From positions 1-50,592 of the forward strand of contig MHBL01000134.1 in assembly GCA_001803235.1 (NCBI GenBank): a stretch of DNA of 50,592 nt, read 5' to 3'. Both the position numbers and the translations under genes were made by a program. The notes beneath the pieces are model-generated. The model did not search any database and was not told where the DNA came from. It worked only from the letters and a program-made list of their open reading frames with translations. Below are positions 43,486 through 50,592 of this stretch, piece by piece (within the stretch, counting starts at the first letter, position 1; every line of letters starts with the position of its first letter). The DNA comes from Lentisphaerae bacterium RIFOXYA12_64_32 (GTDB lineage: Bacteria; Verrucomicrobiota; Lentisphaeria; Oligosphaerales; YB12-FULL-65-16).

Positions 43486-43800
43486 GACGGTTCTCCATGG
43501 GCAATCGCGCCTCGATGACCCGCCCCGTGGGGCATACCCATCAAGCTAACGTCGGAGGTTTGCGCCTGTACGCAAGATGACGCTCCGCAAAGTAGCAGCA
43601 TGGCTCCAGCCTTGCTGTCCCGTTCCCGAGCCGCGCCAGGGTTCTTCCCCGGCGCGGGGACTGCAAGGCTGGAGCCTTGCTCTACTTCTTCAGAGCGTCG
43701 ATTCGCAATGTCCACAGATGCCACCGTCGCCAGCTTGATGGGCATGGGTGTAACTGCGGCCAGGGCTTGACGCCGGGCCACCGCGACCTTGGCGCTTACT
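43486..43800. other. Intergenic region with a long inverted repeat
   Basis: Lies between two minus-strand lyase-like genes. Apart from the inverted repeat at 43592-43685 no gene, promoter or terminator could be named. Confidence 0.5.
43592..43685. repeat. Inverted repeat with GGCTCCAGCC arms
   Basis: Thirty-base arms (43592-43621 and 43656-43685) are near-perfect complements centred on GGCTCCAGCCTTGC and its complement. A second pair, CCGCGCC (43631-43637) and GGCGCGG (43651-43657), is nested inside. The whole can fold as a cruciform or RNA hairpin. There is no coding capacity. Confidence 0.82.
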
Positions 43801-46800
43801 TCACGGTGCGGTGCCGATCTCAATGTCGGTCCACCCCGGCCCTGCCAATTCGGACGGGATGTCGATGACCAGGGCTTCAGCGTCCCGCTTCGCGGTCAAC
43901 TCTTTCCAGTCGGGAGTCCCGACGTGACGGACTCTGACGGACGCGGCCGGCAGCGCCGTGGCAAGGCGGATGGTGGCGTGGCTCGATGCCGCGATCTTCA
44001 GCCTGGCACCGTTCTCGCCCAGCCGCCACTTGAGGTTGGCGCCGACCGGGAAGCTCACCCGCGCCGCGCCGCGCAGCAGGCGGTACGGGTAGAGCGTCTC
44101 GCGGAGCAGCTTTCGCTCCACGTCGTAAGCGAACCCGATCTCGCGCGAGAAATGAACCCGGCACGTCCCGTCCGCGTTCGGTTCGACTCGCGCCACCGGC
44201 AGCCACCAGCTCGCCTGTCCGTCCTGAATGAGCCGCACGAACTGACCGGCGTGCGGTTGTCCGGACGCGTCGGCCGGGTAGCCATCCAGGCTGCCCTTCA
44301 GCGTCAGCCACGGCGCGTCCCGGTCTCCGCCCTGTCCCGCCACGGGCAGCGCGGGCAGCGGTGTCAGCGTCACCGACATGGGGCCTGCCGCCGCCGCCAC
44401 GCCGTCGTACAGGTCGAGCGACGTCCACTGGGGTTCGGTGCGCAGCACCGTGAAGCGGGCGTTGGAGGTCAGGCCGGGCAGTCGCAGAGCATTCGCGCTC
44501 TCCGGGTGCCGGTACAGGACCGTGGCGGACGCGTCCGCCAGACGCAGGGCGATACCCAGGCCGTCGGCCGCCGGTACCTCAGGAATGGCCCGCGCCTCGG
44601 TCAGCCACGGTTGTTGCGGGAACGGTTCCCAGACGGCCACAAAGCGGCTGGCCAGGTCCTTGCCGTCGCGCCGCACAATGACCTTGGGCATGAGATTCTT
44701 GTCCCACGCCGCCGCGGCTTCGTCCTCATGGCTGAGTTCCTGCCAGTACCGGTTCCGCGGCGCCCAGCACAGGATCGGCTCGCCGTCCGCGGGTGCGAGC
44801 CAGTGCAGGCGCAGGCCGGGCTTGGGGTCTTTCGAGGTGGCGCGCGGACTGGCACCGGGCGTGCCTTCCGGGACCGGCGGCTTCGCGGTCATGGTCACCT
44901 GCCACGGGACCTGCCAGGGCACCGGCGCGCCGACACGGCGGAAGGCCCCGTAGAGTACGCTCTTCTTCCCCGGCGCATCGTACGGAGTGACGAGGTGGTT
45001 GGGGTCGCCGCCCCACGCCGTCCAATCCTTCTTCGTCAGGATCCTGCCGTCATCGGCGGCGCTGGTCTGCCAGGTGGTCCCGTCCGCGGCCGCGTCCAGC
45101 GCCAGGTTTGTCTCCATTTTCTGCGGGTAATCGGCGCAGCCGTTGGCGACCCACTCGTGCCGCGTTCCGCCGTCGACCTCGAAGATGTCCACAACCGCGT
45201 CGCGGCCCGGCCCGAACGGGACGGTGACGACGGTGCGCCGGTACTGCCGGGCCTGCGGGTACGCCTGCACGTCCCCGGCCTGCGCGGCCTGGGCCGCGTC
45301 CAGCCGCGGCCACCAGGCGATCAGGTCGCCGCGGTGGGTACTCTGCTGGCAGGCCGAGTCGACCACAACGAGGTTATGCGAAACTGAGCCGACACAGTAC
45401 CCGCCGAGGTGCGTGTAGCCGAGGTCGCAGGCCAGTTCGTCGCCATAGGCCCAGAGGGTCAGGTTCAGCATGTCGAAATGCCGGTGATTGTAGGTCCCGG
45501 AGTAATGCAGGTGCGCCTCGAGCCAGTTCGGTTTGCCGCCGCCGCCGAGGATGGCGTGCCCGAAGTCCGGCAGAAGGAAGGGCTGCGGCGGGGATCGCTC
45601 CGGCCCTGTCGGGCCGCCGGTCACGCTCGCCTGCCAGGTGTCATGAATGGTCAGGGGCGTGCCGTCCGGGAAGTACAGGCGCTGGTCCTTCAACTCCATG
45701 GCCCGGCCGTAGATAGCGATCGCCTTGGCCGGGTTGAAGTCCTCGAAATGCTGACCGTCCAGCGCCGCTTGGTACCCGGGCGGGTCCGAGTAGCCGCGCG
45801 CGAGGCTGAGTGCATGTTCCATTCCGCCGCCCATGTCGTGCAGGTAACTCACGCTCTCGGGGAACATGCCGTCGGCCATGAACATGACGCGGAAGGTGGC
45901 CACACCCTTGCCGACCGCGTAGTGCACCAGTTCGGGGCAGCCGGTGGCGCGGCCGATCTGGATCAGGGCCTGCAACTGGGTCCCGAGCGTGTTGTGATAG
46001 TACTGCCACGGCCATTCGCGGCGGTAGGCGTCGCATTTCAGAGAGACTTTGGCGATATGGAGCAGGGCCTGTTCGGCGGCCGTGCGCGCCTCGGTCCCCG
46101 CGATGTCCGAGACCTCGGCCCAGACGTCGGTGTCGCGAAGGGCGTCATACATCGTGGCCGGAATTGAAACCGTTCCCATGGCCGGCGCATGCCAACCCAT
46201 CTCGCCGCCTTCGTCGCCGAGGTAGCAGCCGAGGATGAATGCGAACCAGTACTCGTAGGCGTCCGCGGGGAAGAAGAGGAACTCCAGTTTCGGCCAGGTG
46301 TGCTGGCCGAAGAACGGCCACTCGGGAATGGCGCGCGACAGGGCGTAGAGGATCGTGGCCGCACGCACGGCATACTCGCGGTTCCCGGTCGTCCGGTACA
46401 GGGCCGCCAGGGTGTAGCCGGCCCGCGCCAATTCGGCAATGCGAACGGTAGGCATGAACCGGTTCAGGTAGACCCGTTCGCGCGGCGGGATGGGTCGCCA
46501 GTCCTCGCCCTGCGCTGTCCGCCAATTGCGGAGTTCGCCAGGGCCGGCGGCCACGAACCGGAAGCTGGCAGTGCCACTGACGACGCGGACGGCCACGGTG
46601 TTCTTTCCGGGCTTGAGGCGCACTCTGAAGACGTGATCCGACATCTGCGGGGGGTGCTTCTCATTCCCGTTTTTCAGGGTGTCGTACACCGGTTGGCCGT
46701 TCACCCACCACTGCATCCACCAGTCGGCGCCGGCGCCGAGCGTCACGTCGGTCTCCTTGTCCACGGTCACGTCGGCAAAGGCGTAGGCCGTCTTGCCGTC

Positions 46801-47901
46801 CGCCTGGCCGCCGAGCAGCGCGCCGAGGTCAATCCCGTCGTTGGCCATCGGCACATCGCGTCCGGCCAGACTGGCGCCGGCGACCTTGATCTCGGCCGGG
46901 ATTGCCGCCAGCGTTTCTGCCGGCGGCACCGGGTCAGCCTGCTTCAGCGGCCCGAAGACGCGCCAGGTCGCGGGGAACGTCAGATCGCCGACGATCTCGG
47001 TCAGGCCAGGCTTGGTTCCCGGCGGGTCGTGGTACGGGTACTTGACGGTCTTCCCGGTGGGCGTCGTGACGGCCTCCTCGCCTGTGACCGGGTACAGAGT
47101 CTTGAGGTCCACAACGGTGCCGTCGGCGTTCTTCAGCACGTTCGGCTCCCGCGGGTCCCAGCGGTACACCGTCCACGGGGCATAGGCCGCAGCGGGATCC
47201 CGCGGCTGCGGCCAGCGCACGACCCGGAAGTCCGGGCGCTGCTCCGGCATCAGTTCCAGCAGACGCGCGAGCGGGAGTTCCATGTACGGGGCCACGTCGG
47301 CCTGGCGGGCCTTGACCTCCGCTTCGCTCAACTTGAACTCGTTGGGCTGCAACAGAGGCCGGGCCTTGGCGACGTCAGCGTTCGACCGCAGCGCCTCGAT
47401 CCACTTCAGGTACGGCATTCCCGGGACCGGCGTACTTCCGGGGAACCCGCCTTCCGTCAACCGCACATTCCGGAGGTGCGCCGGGTCCTGGCCGGACGCC
47501 TGGCCGTCCCGGGTGACCGCGAGGACCAGCGTCAGGCGTGCCGCGCCGCGCTTGGTGAAGACCTCGATCCGGCCCGTCTGCCAGGTCGGGTCCAATTCCG
47601 TACGGTAGAATGGGTACTGCCGGTGCGTGCTGACGTTCTGCCGTTCGCTGCCGTCGGCGCGGTACGTCTCGAACCGCAGGAACTCGAGCATGGTCCCGGG
47701 CGCGCCCTGGGCCTCGTAGGAGATGCCGTAGATGTGTTCTGCCCCGGGATCGACAGGAAACGAAACCTTGCCGCCGAGCGAGGCAAACTCGACCGCCTTG
47801 TCAGCGTACAGGACGGTTTCAGCCGGGTCGGGGGCAACCTGGGCGCCCGCGGCGGCCGAGACCAGAAGCAGGCAGGAGACGTTGTGGCGTGTGAGGGTCA
47901 T
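43801..47901 (-). CDS. Very large secreted heparinase II/III-type protein
   Basis: A 1366-aa protein with signal peptide MTLTRHNVSCLLLVSAAAGA. The N-terminal ~450 residues carry two beta-sandwich domains (SYEAQGAPGTMLEFLRFETY; AYAFADVTVDKETDVTLGAG then MQWWVNGQPVYD and MSDHVFRVRLKPGKNTVAVR). Residues about 475-800 form an alpha-helical toroid (EWPFFGQHTWPKLEFLFFP, DEGGEMGWHAPAMG, WPWQYYHNTLGTQLQAL), and the beta part has SGTYNHRHFDMLNLTLWAYG, the likely active-site segment of PL-type heparinase II/III proteins. A long C-terminal beta region ends DIEIGTAP. Twice the usual family length, it may combine lyase and binding functions. GCGAGG precedes ATG 47901. It is upstream of, and probably co-transcribed with, the frameshifted lyase. 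Confidence 0.78.
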   Translation of the reverse strand: MTLTRHNVSCLLLVSAAAGAQVAPDPAETVLYADKAVEFASLGGKVSFPVDPGAEHIYGISYEAQGAPGTMLEFLRFETYRADGSERQNVSTHRQYPFYRTELDPTWQTGRIEVFTKRGAARLTLVLAVTRDGQASGQDPAHLRNVRLTEGGFPGSTPVPGMPYLKWIEALRSNADVAKARPLLQPNEFKLSEAEVKARQADVAPYMELPLARLLELMPEQRPDFRVVRWPQPRDPAAAYAPWTVYRWDPREPNVLKNADGTVVDLKTLYPVTGEEAVTTPTGKTVKYPYHDPPGTKPGLTEIVGDLTFPATWRVFGPLKQADPVPPAETLAAIPAEIKVAGASLAGRDVPMANDGIDLGALLGGQADGKTAYAFADVTVDKETDVTLGAGADWWMQWWVNGQPVYDTLKNGNEKHPPQMSDHVFRVRLKPGKNTVAVRVVSGTASFRFVAAGPGELRNWRTAQGEDWRPIPPRERVYLNRFMPTVRIAELARAGYTLAALYRTTGNREYAVRAATILYALSRAIPEWPFFGQHTWPKLEFLFFPADAYEYWFAFILGCYLGDEGGEMGWHAPAMGTVSIPATMYDALRDTDVWAEVSDIAGTEARTAAEQALLHIAKVSLKCDAYRREWPWQYYHNTLGTQLQALIQIGRATGCPELVHYAVGKGVATFRVMFMADGMFPESVSYLHDMGGGMEHALSLARGYSDPPGYQAALDGQHFEDFNPAKAIAIYGRAMELKDQRLYFPDGTPLTIHDTWQASVTGGPTGPERSPPQPFLLPDFGHAILGGGGKPNWLEAHLHYSGTYNHRHFDMLNLTLWAYGDELACDLGYTHLGGYCVGSVSHNLVVVDSACQQSTHRGDLIAWWPRLDAAQAAQAGDVQAYPQARQYRRTVVTVPFGPGRDAVVDIFEVDGGTRHEWVANGCADYPQKMETNLALDAAADGTTWQTSAADDGRILTKKDWTAWGGDPNHLVTPYDAPGKKSVLYGAFRRVGAPVPWQVPWQVTMTAKPPVPEGTPGASPRATSKDPKPGLRLHWLAPADGEPILCWAPRNRYWQELSHEDEAAAAWDKNLMPKVIVRRDGKDLASRFVAVWEPFPQQPWLTEARAIPEVPAADGLGIALRLADASATVLYRHPESANALRLPGLTSNARFTVLRTEPQWTSLDLYDGVAAAAGPMSVTLTPLPALPVAGQGGDRDAPWLTLKGSLDGYPADASGQPHAGQFVRLIQDGQASWWLPVARVEPNADGTCRVHFSREIGFAYDVERKLLRETLYPYRLLRGAARVSFPVGANLKWRLGENGARLKIAASSHATIRLATALPAASVRVRHVGTPDWKELTAKRDAEALVIDIPSELAGPGWTDIEIGTAP

Positions 47902-47990
47902 AGCATACCTCGCAGGGTAACGGTCCATTGGCGGTTACGCATCCCGTTCGCAGTTCCACCGTTGGGCGTGTCGATGTAGTTGGGGGGCAC

Positions 47991-48003
47991 TCGGTCTGAC
48001 CCC
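47991..48003 (+). repeat. Short direct repeat, left copy
   Basis: TCGGTCTGACCCC occurs here and identically at 48827-48839, flanking the VapC/Phd module. Confidence 0.55.
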
Positions 48004-48051
48004 GCCGCGCCCCTTTTGCCGTGCCTGTCCCCTCTGTTGTCCCCTCTGTGC

Positions 48052-48489
48052 TCAGAGGTCCGGCACGCGCAGTCCGGCCGCCTTTGCCAACGCCATCTGG
48101 CGGCGGTCGAAGACGAGGAACTCCGGCAGCCCCAGTACCAAGGCGGCCGCGACATGCAGAACGTCGAGACTGCGCGTCCCGAGGCTCTCCGAATGAAGAG
48201 CACTGAGGCGCTCCGCCTCCGTCGTCAGGTCGGCCAAAGGGGGACTGGCATGCACCAGGACCCCGGTAGCCAGGTCGGCCAGCATCGTGTTCAGCGACGC
48301 GTCGCGTTGCGCGGCGGCGATCTCTCGCCGAAACACACGCAACCGCAACGCGTTACGAAACTCCAACTGGTGCAGCCACGTGACCGGCAACGGCAACGCC
48401 TGGCGCGCCATCCGCGCCACCGCCCGCGGCGTGTGCGCATCCGGCGCATACAGGGAGCAGAGAAAACCGGTGTCCGCATAGGCCGTCAT
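48052..48489 (-). CDS. vapC: VapC-type PIN-domain toxin
   Basis: A 145-aa PIN-domain ribonuclease toxin. Acidic active-site candidates are Asp6 in MTAYADTGFL, the Glu in WLHQLEFRNAL, the Asp in TRSLDVLHVAAAL and the Asp in FLVFDRRQ, in the order expected for PIN proteins. The start at 48489 overlaps the antitoxin stop by four bases; extensions upstream are unlike the family. It probably cleaves tRNA or rRNA when free of its antitoxin. Confidence 0.88.
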   Translation of the reverse strand: MTAYADTGFLCSLYAPDAHTPRAVARMARQALPLPVTWLHQLEFRNALRLRVFRREIAAAQRDASLNTMLADLATGVLVHASPPLADLTTEAERLSALHSESLGTRSLDVLHVAAALVLGLPEFLVFDRRQMALAKAAGLRVPDL

Positions 48490-48728
48490 GACACACCACG
48501 CGCTTCGGCAACCAGGTCGGTCCCCGTGGCGGCCAGGACCTTGTCCCCGTAGATCGCCCGGAGTCGCGCGGCGAAATCTGGCCTCACGACCCGAGCCTTG
48601 CTTCTCCGCGGCGTGAGAACGGCTACCGGCACACCGCGGCGTCGCACCTCCACGGACTCCCCTTTGGCCACCCACGCCAACACGGTGGTCGTGTCATGCT
48701 TCAACTCGCGGATCGTCGTGGTCTTCAT
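48486..48728 (-). CDS. Phd/YefM-type antitoxin
   Basis: An 80-aa antitoxin. The N-terminal Phd fold is clear: TTTIRELKHDTTTVLAWVAK, GESVEVRRRGVPVAVLTPRR. The C-terminal part, which should wrap the toxin, is KARVVRPDFAARLRAIYGDK onward. It shares ATGA with vapC. The ATG at 48728 lies about seven bases after the predicted -10 element, so the mRNA is probably leaderless or nearly so. Confidence 0.88.
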   Translation of the reverse strand: MKTTTIRELKHDTTTVLAWVAKGESVEVRRRGVPVAVLTPRRSKARVVRPDFAARLRAIYGDKVLAATGTDLVAEARGVS

Positions 48729-48730
48729 AT

Positions 48731-48764
48731 GTGTTACATTAGTGTGACACATGCACCGTGTCAA
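48731..48764 (-). promoter_or_regulatory. Predicted promoter and operator of the Phd/VapC operon
   Basis: On the minus strand, consensus TTGACA (48764-48759) is followed after 17 bases by TAATGT (48741-48736). The -10 region is covered by the imperfect palindrome GTGTNACA-N4-TGTNACAC (48731-48750), a plausible binding site for the antitoxin. Confidence 0.6.
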
Positions 48765-48826
48765 GGGCCCCGTCGTCGTGTTCCCCCCGTGCGGCAGGCC
48801 CCCGCCGGTTCCCAGGCTGGCGGAAT

Positions 48827-48839
48827 TCGGTCTGACCCC
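48827..48839 (+). repeat. Short direct repeat, right copy
   Basis: Identical to 47991-48003 (TCGGTCTGACCCC), on the other side of the toxin-antitoxin pair. Confidence 0.55.
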
Positions 48840-49013
48840 AAGGCCTGGGATCCGGAAGGACCGCAATTCCCCATCCCTTGCACCATCAACCGGTGCCGAC
48901 TATGTTTCCCCTCGTGCCCCGGGAAAACCAATTGGCACAGATATAAGATGCCGCCGAAGCGGCGCATGGGATTTCTCGCACCGCCGCAAGGCGGAGACCA
49001 TGAGCCGGCGCGG

Positions 49014-50375
49014 CTAATCGAGAAGCCGGTGCAACTGGCTGGCCAAGTAGAAAGGGATGGATATCAAGCGGTACTGGACCGGCACGCCTTCTGTCGTCTT
49101 GACGTTAATACTGGCGACGGAGGGTCTGTCCGCATTCACCCGCACAGCCAGGTCCAGTCGCCGAATCGCCATGAAGTGATGGAGCGACTTGAGCGTTCCC
49201 GTGGTTCCGGCCTTGACCTCCACCGGTATAACCCGCGTTCCGTGTTGGACCAGGTAGTCCACTTCGGACGCTGCGCCTTTTTGGTCGCTGCTCCAGAAGT
49301 GAAGGGAACGCTCGGCAAAATGAGGGAGACTGGCCCGCAGAACCTGTCCGACCGACTGTTCGGCCAGTCCACCCTCGTTTACCAGGACGAGGCCGGCCAG
49401 GTCCGAGACCCGCTGCAGCGTCAGTCCCAGTGCCGCACAGACCAGCCCTGAATCCAGGAAGATGACTTTGAACACCCGTTCCCGGATGTCTCCGCCCAAA
49501 GGGATGCCCATTCCCGTGATGGCCTGCACGCGGGTGGCCAGTCGGGCGCGGCACAGCAACTCAAGCGACTCCCGTATCGCCGTGCTCCGTTCTCCCGCCG
49601 CCACGCGCGAGTACTTGAAGGTCTGGCCCAACATTCTGGGGATGGATTCCATGACTCTTCCAATCCGTTCAACCGGAAGCCGCCGCGAGTATTTCGAGAA
49701 ATCGTCGCGGTACGTGCCGAGCAGGGACTGCTGAAGTTCGGCGCACTCCAGCAACGACCGGCGCGCGACCCAGCATTGCACGACTTTGGGCATGCCGCCG
49801 ACAATCATGAAGTCGCGATAACACTCCGACAGCCGGGCATGCGCGACGTCGGGCAACGGGGTGCCAGGTGTCCATTGAACGATTTCCTTGAGCAGTTCCT
49901 CCTCTCCCACCGCCTGGAGGAACTCCTCGAAACTCATGGGCTCCAGATGGAAATAGGCGATCCGCCCCACCGGCATGCTGAATGCGTGGTTGGCCAGTAC
50001 GAAATCCAGCAACGAACCCGCGGCGATGACCGGCAGTTGCGGCAACTCCTCCGCGAACCAGCGCAGATTGGCCAAGACCTCCGGCATGGCTTGTATCTCG
50101 TCGAGGAACAGTAGCGAACGCGAAGGCTCCACCTTGTGTCCCACCATCAGCTCAAGTGCGCGGACGACCGCTAGCGGGTCCTTGGTCCTGAAGATGCCGG
50201 TTACCTCGGTACTGGCCCGCTCGAAGTTGATTTCGATCAGGCGAAGGTCGAGTTCCTTTGCCAGTTGCCGGACCAGCCAGGTCTTGCCCACCTGCCGGGC
50301 CCCGCGCAGCACCATGGGAAGTCGGCTCGCCTGTCCAATCCAGTGTTTCATGGCACTCAAGCTTGTTCTGTTCAT
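49014..50375 (-). CDS. AAA ATPase with DUF4143 C-terminal domain
   Basis: A 453-aa P-loop ATPase. Walker A is RGARQVGKTWL and Walker B is SLLFLDEIQ; the sensor region is VIAAGSLLDF. The C-terminal DUF4143 part ends in a restriction-endonuclease-like block, ASEVDYLVQHGTRVIPVEVK, with acidic and Lys residues of a possible PD-(D/E)xK site. Members are common as accessory genes of unknown function, perhaps nucleic-acid-directed. ATG 50375 (MNRTSLSAMKHWIGQ) is preferred as the family begins there; the frame is open to 50501. Confidence 0.88.
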   Translation of the reverse strand: MNRTSLSAMKHWIGQASRLPMVLRGARQVGKTWLVRQLAKELDLRLIEINFERASTEVTGIFRTKDPLAVVRALELMVGHKVEPSRSLLFLDEIQAMPEVLANLRWFAEELPQLPVIAAGSLLDFVLANHAFSMPVGRIAYFHLEPMSFEEFLQAVGEEELLKEIVQWTPGTPLPDVAHARLSECYRDFMIVGGMPKVVQCWVARRSLLECAELQQSLLGTYRDDFSKYSRRLPVERIGRVMESIPRMLGQTFKYSRVAAGERSTAIRESLELLCRARLATRVQAITGMGIPLGGDIRERVFKVIFLDSGLVCAALGLTLQRVSDLAGLVLVNEGGLAEQSVGQVLRASLPHFAERSLHFWSSDQKGAASEVDYLVQHGTRVIPVEVKAGTTGTLKSLHHFMAIRRLDLAVRVNADRPSVASINVKTTEGVPVQYRLISIPFYLASQLHRLLD

Positions 50376-50381
50376 GCGACA

Positions 50382-50409
50382 ACCATACGACATGGTCATC
50401 TTATTGCAA
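50382..50409 (-). promoter_or_regulatory. Candidate promoter of the ATPase gene
   Basis: On the minus strand TTGCAA (50409-50404) and TATGGT (50387-50382) are 16 bases apart, with ATG 50375 only six bases further on, implying a leaderless transcript. Confidence 0.35.
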
Positions 50410-50435
50410 TCAGGAAGTCTAAAGAACCCCATATA

Positions 50436-50592
50436 ATGCATGCGGCGGCCGAGGGCCGCATCACCCAACAGGTCATCGAGCAGATGCGCACCTGGCAGCA
50501 CTCGGGGCTAGACCGATTCCATCGCTATGGCGTCACGGGAGTGGCTGCGCTGGGGGAGACGGGCCGTTCGCCGAGTTCCTCGGCGAGGGCTG
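50436..50592 (+). pseudogene. Possible transposase fragment, running off the window
   Basis: From ATG 50436 the frame is open to the end of the window. The stretch RITQQVIEQMRTWQHSG recalls part of IS91-type transposases, in which a TW-HSGF segment precedes a conserved region; the following residues do not match what I would expect. This is either a degraded piece or the start of an unrelated gene cut by the window edge. Confidence 0.25.

Noticed and set aside
46189..47979. 596-codon plus-strand open frame opposite the large lyase gene
   Set aside because: Antisense shadow; composition is Arg/Gly/Val-rich with no domain pattern.

Overview
The window is about 50.6 kb of high-GC bacterial DNA. 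It opens with the 3' end of an rRNA operon (partial 23S, then 5S) and continues as ordinary chromosome with several accessory stretches. The likely source is a member of the PVC group or a close relative, with Lentisphaerota/Victivallales the best guess. The reasons are a pseudopilin whose [14 protein letters not shown] motif lacks the usual preceding Gly, a GntR-type DNA-binding domain fused to a LacI-type sensor, large secreted LamG/CBM and heparinase-like proteins, and a one-chain glycyl-tRNA synthetase. This placement is inference; the 23S fragment would settle it.

Layout. (1) 1-0.9 kb: rRNA. (2) 1.0-7.1 kb: an FHA-domain protein, a CHASE2 membrane protein with no output domain, a truncated RhuM-like gene, a UPF0175/DUF3368 toxin-antitoxin pair, a repeat-truncated ORF, a Gfo/Idh/MocA oxidoreductase and a HicB/HicA pair. 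(3) 7.2-8.5 kb: argJ. (4) 8.7-16.0 kb: a surface-polysaccharide locus of two convergent operons (GT4 glycosyltransferase, CDP-glycerol-transferase-like protein and a double kinase-like protein, facing an SGNH membrane hydrolase, a kinase-like protein and a methyltransferase). (5) 16.2-17.3 kb: a YraN/UPF0102 nuclease-like protein and a small RRM protein. (6) 17.6-25.3 kb: a complete rnfABCDGE set, then NfeD, flotillin-like FloA and a small membrane protein. (7) 25.5-29.5 kb: a LamG gene remnant and the operon glyS-ctpA-dapB. (8) 29.6-47.9 kb: a polysaccharide-degradation locus with pseudopilin, GntR/LacI regulator, secreted CBM-like protein, GHL6/GH42-like hydrolase, a 1308-residue LamG/CBM9-like protein, an acyl esterase and two heparinase II/III-type proteins. 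(9) 48.0-50.6 kb: a VapC/Phd pair, an AAA/DUF4143 ATPase and a possible transposase fragment.

The Rnf genes should encode a membrane complex coupling ferredoxin and NAD+ redox to ion transport. Region 8 reads as one nutritional unit: a cytoplasmic sugar-responsive regulator beside secreted binding proteins, lyases and an esterase that would strip acyl groups and cut an acidic, possibly sulfated or uronate-containing, polymer. The substrate cannot be read from sequence.

The most distinctive non-coding signal is a family of four GC-rich palindromic elements of about 140-200 bp (4.9, 9.9, 25.3 and 32.1 kb). Their stem arms differ between copies but remain able to pair, and they sit on or inside gene ends. 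Several unrelated long inverted repeats (8.49-8.66, 9.77-9.89, 39.28-39.48, 43.59-43.69 kb) also mark intergenic space. No tRNA, CRISPR array or intact insertion sequence was found.
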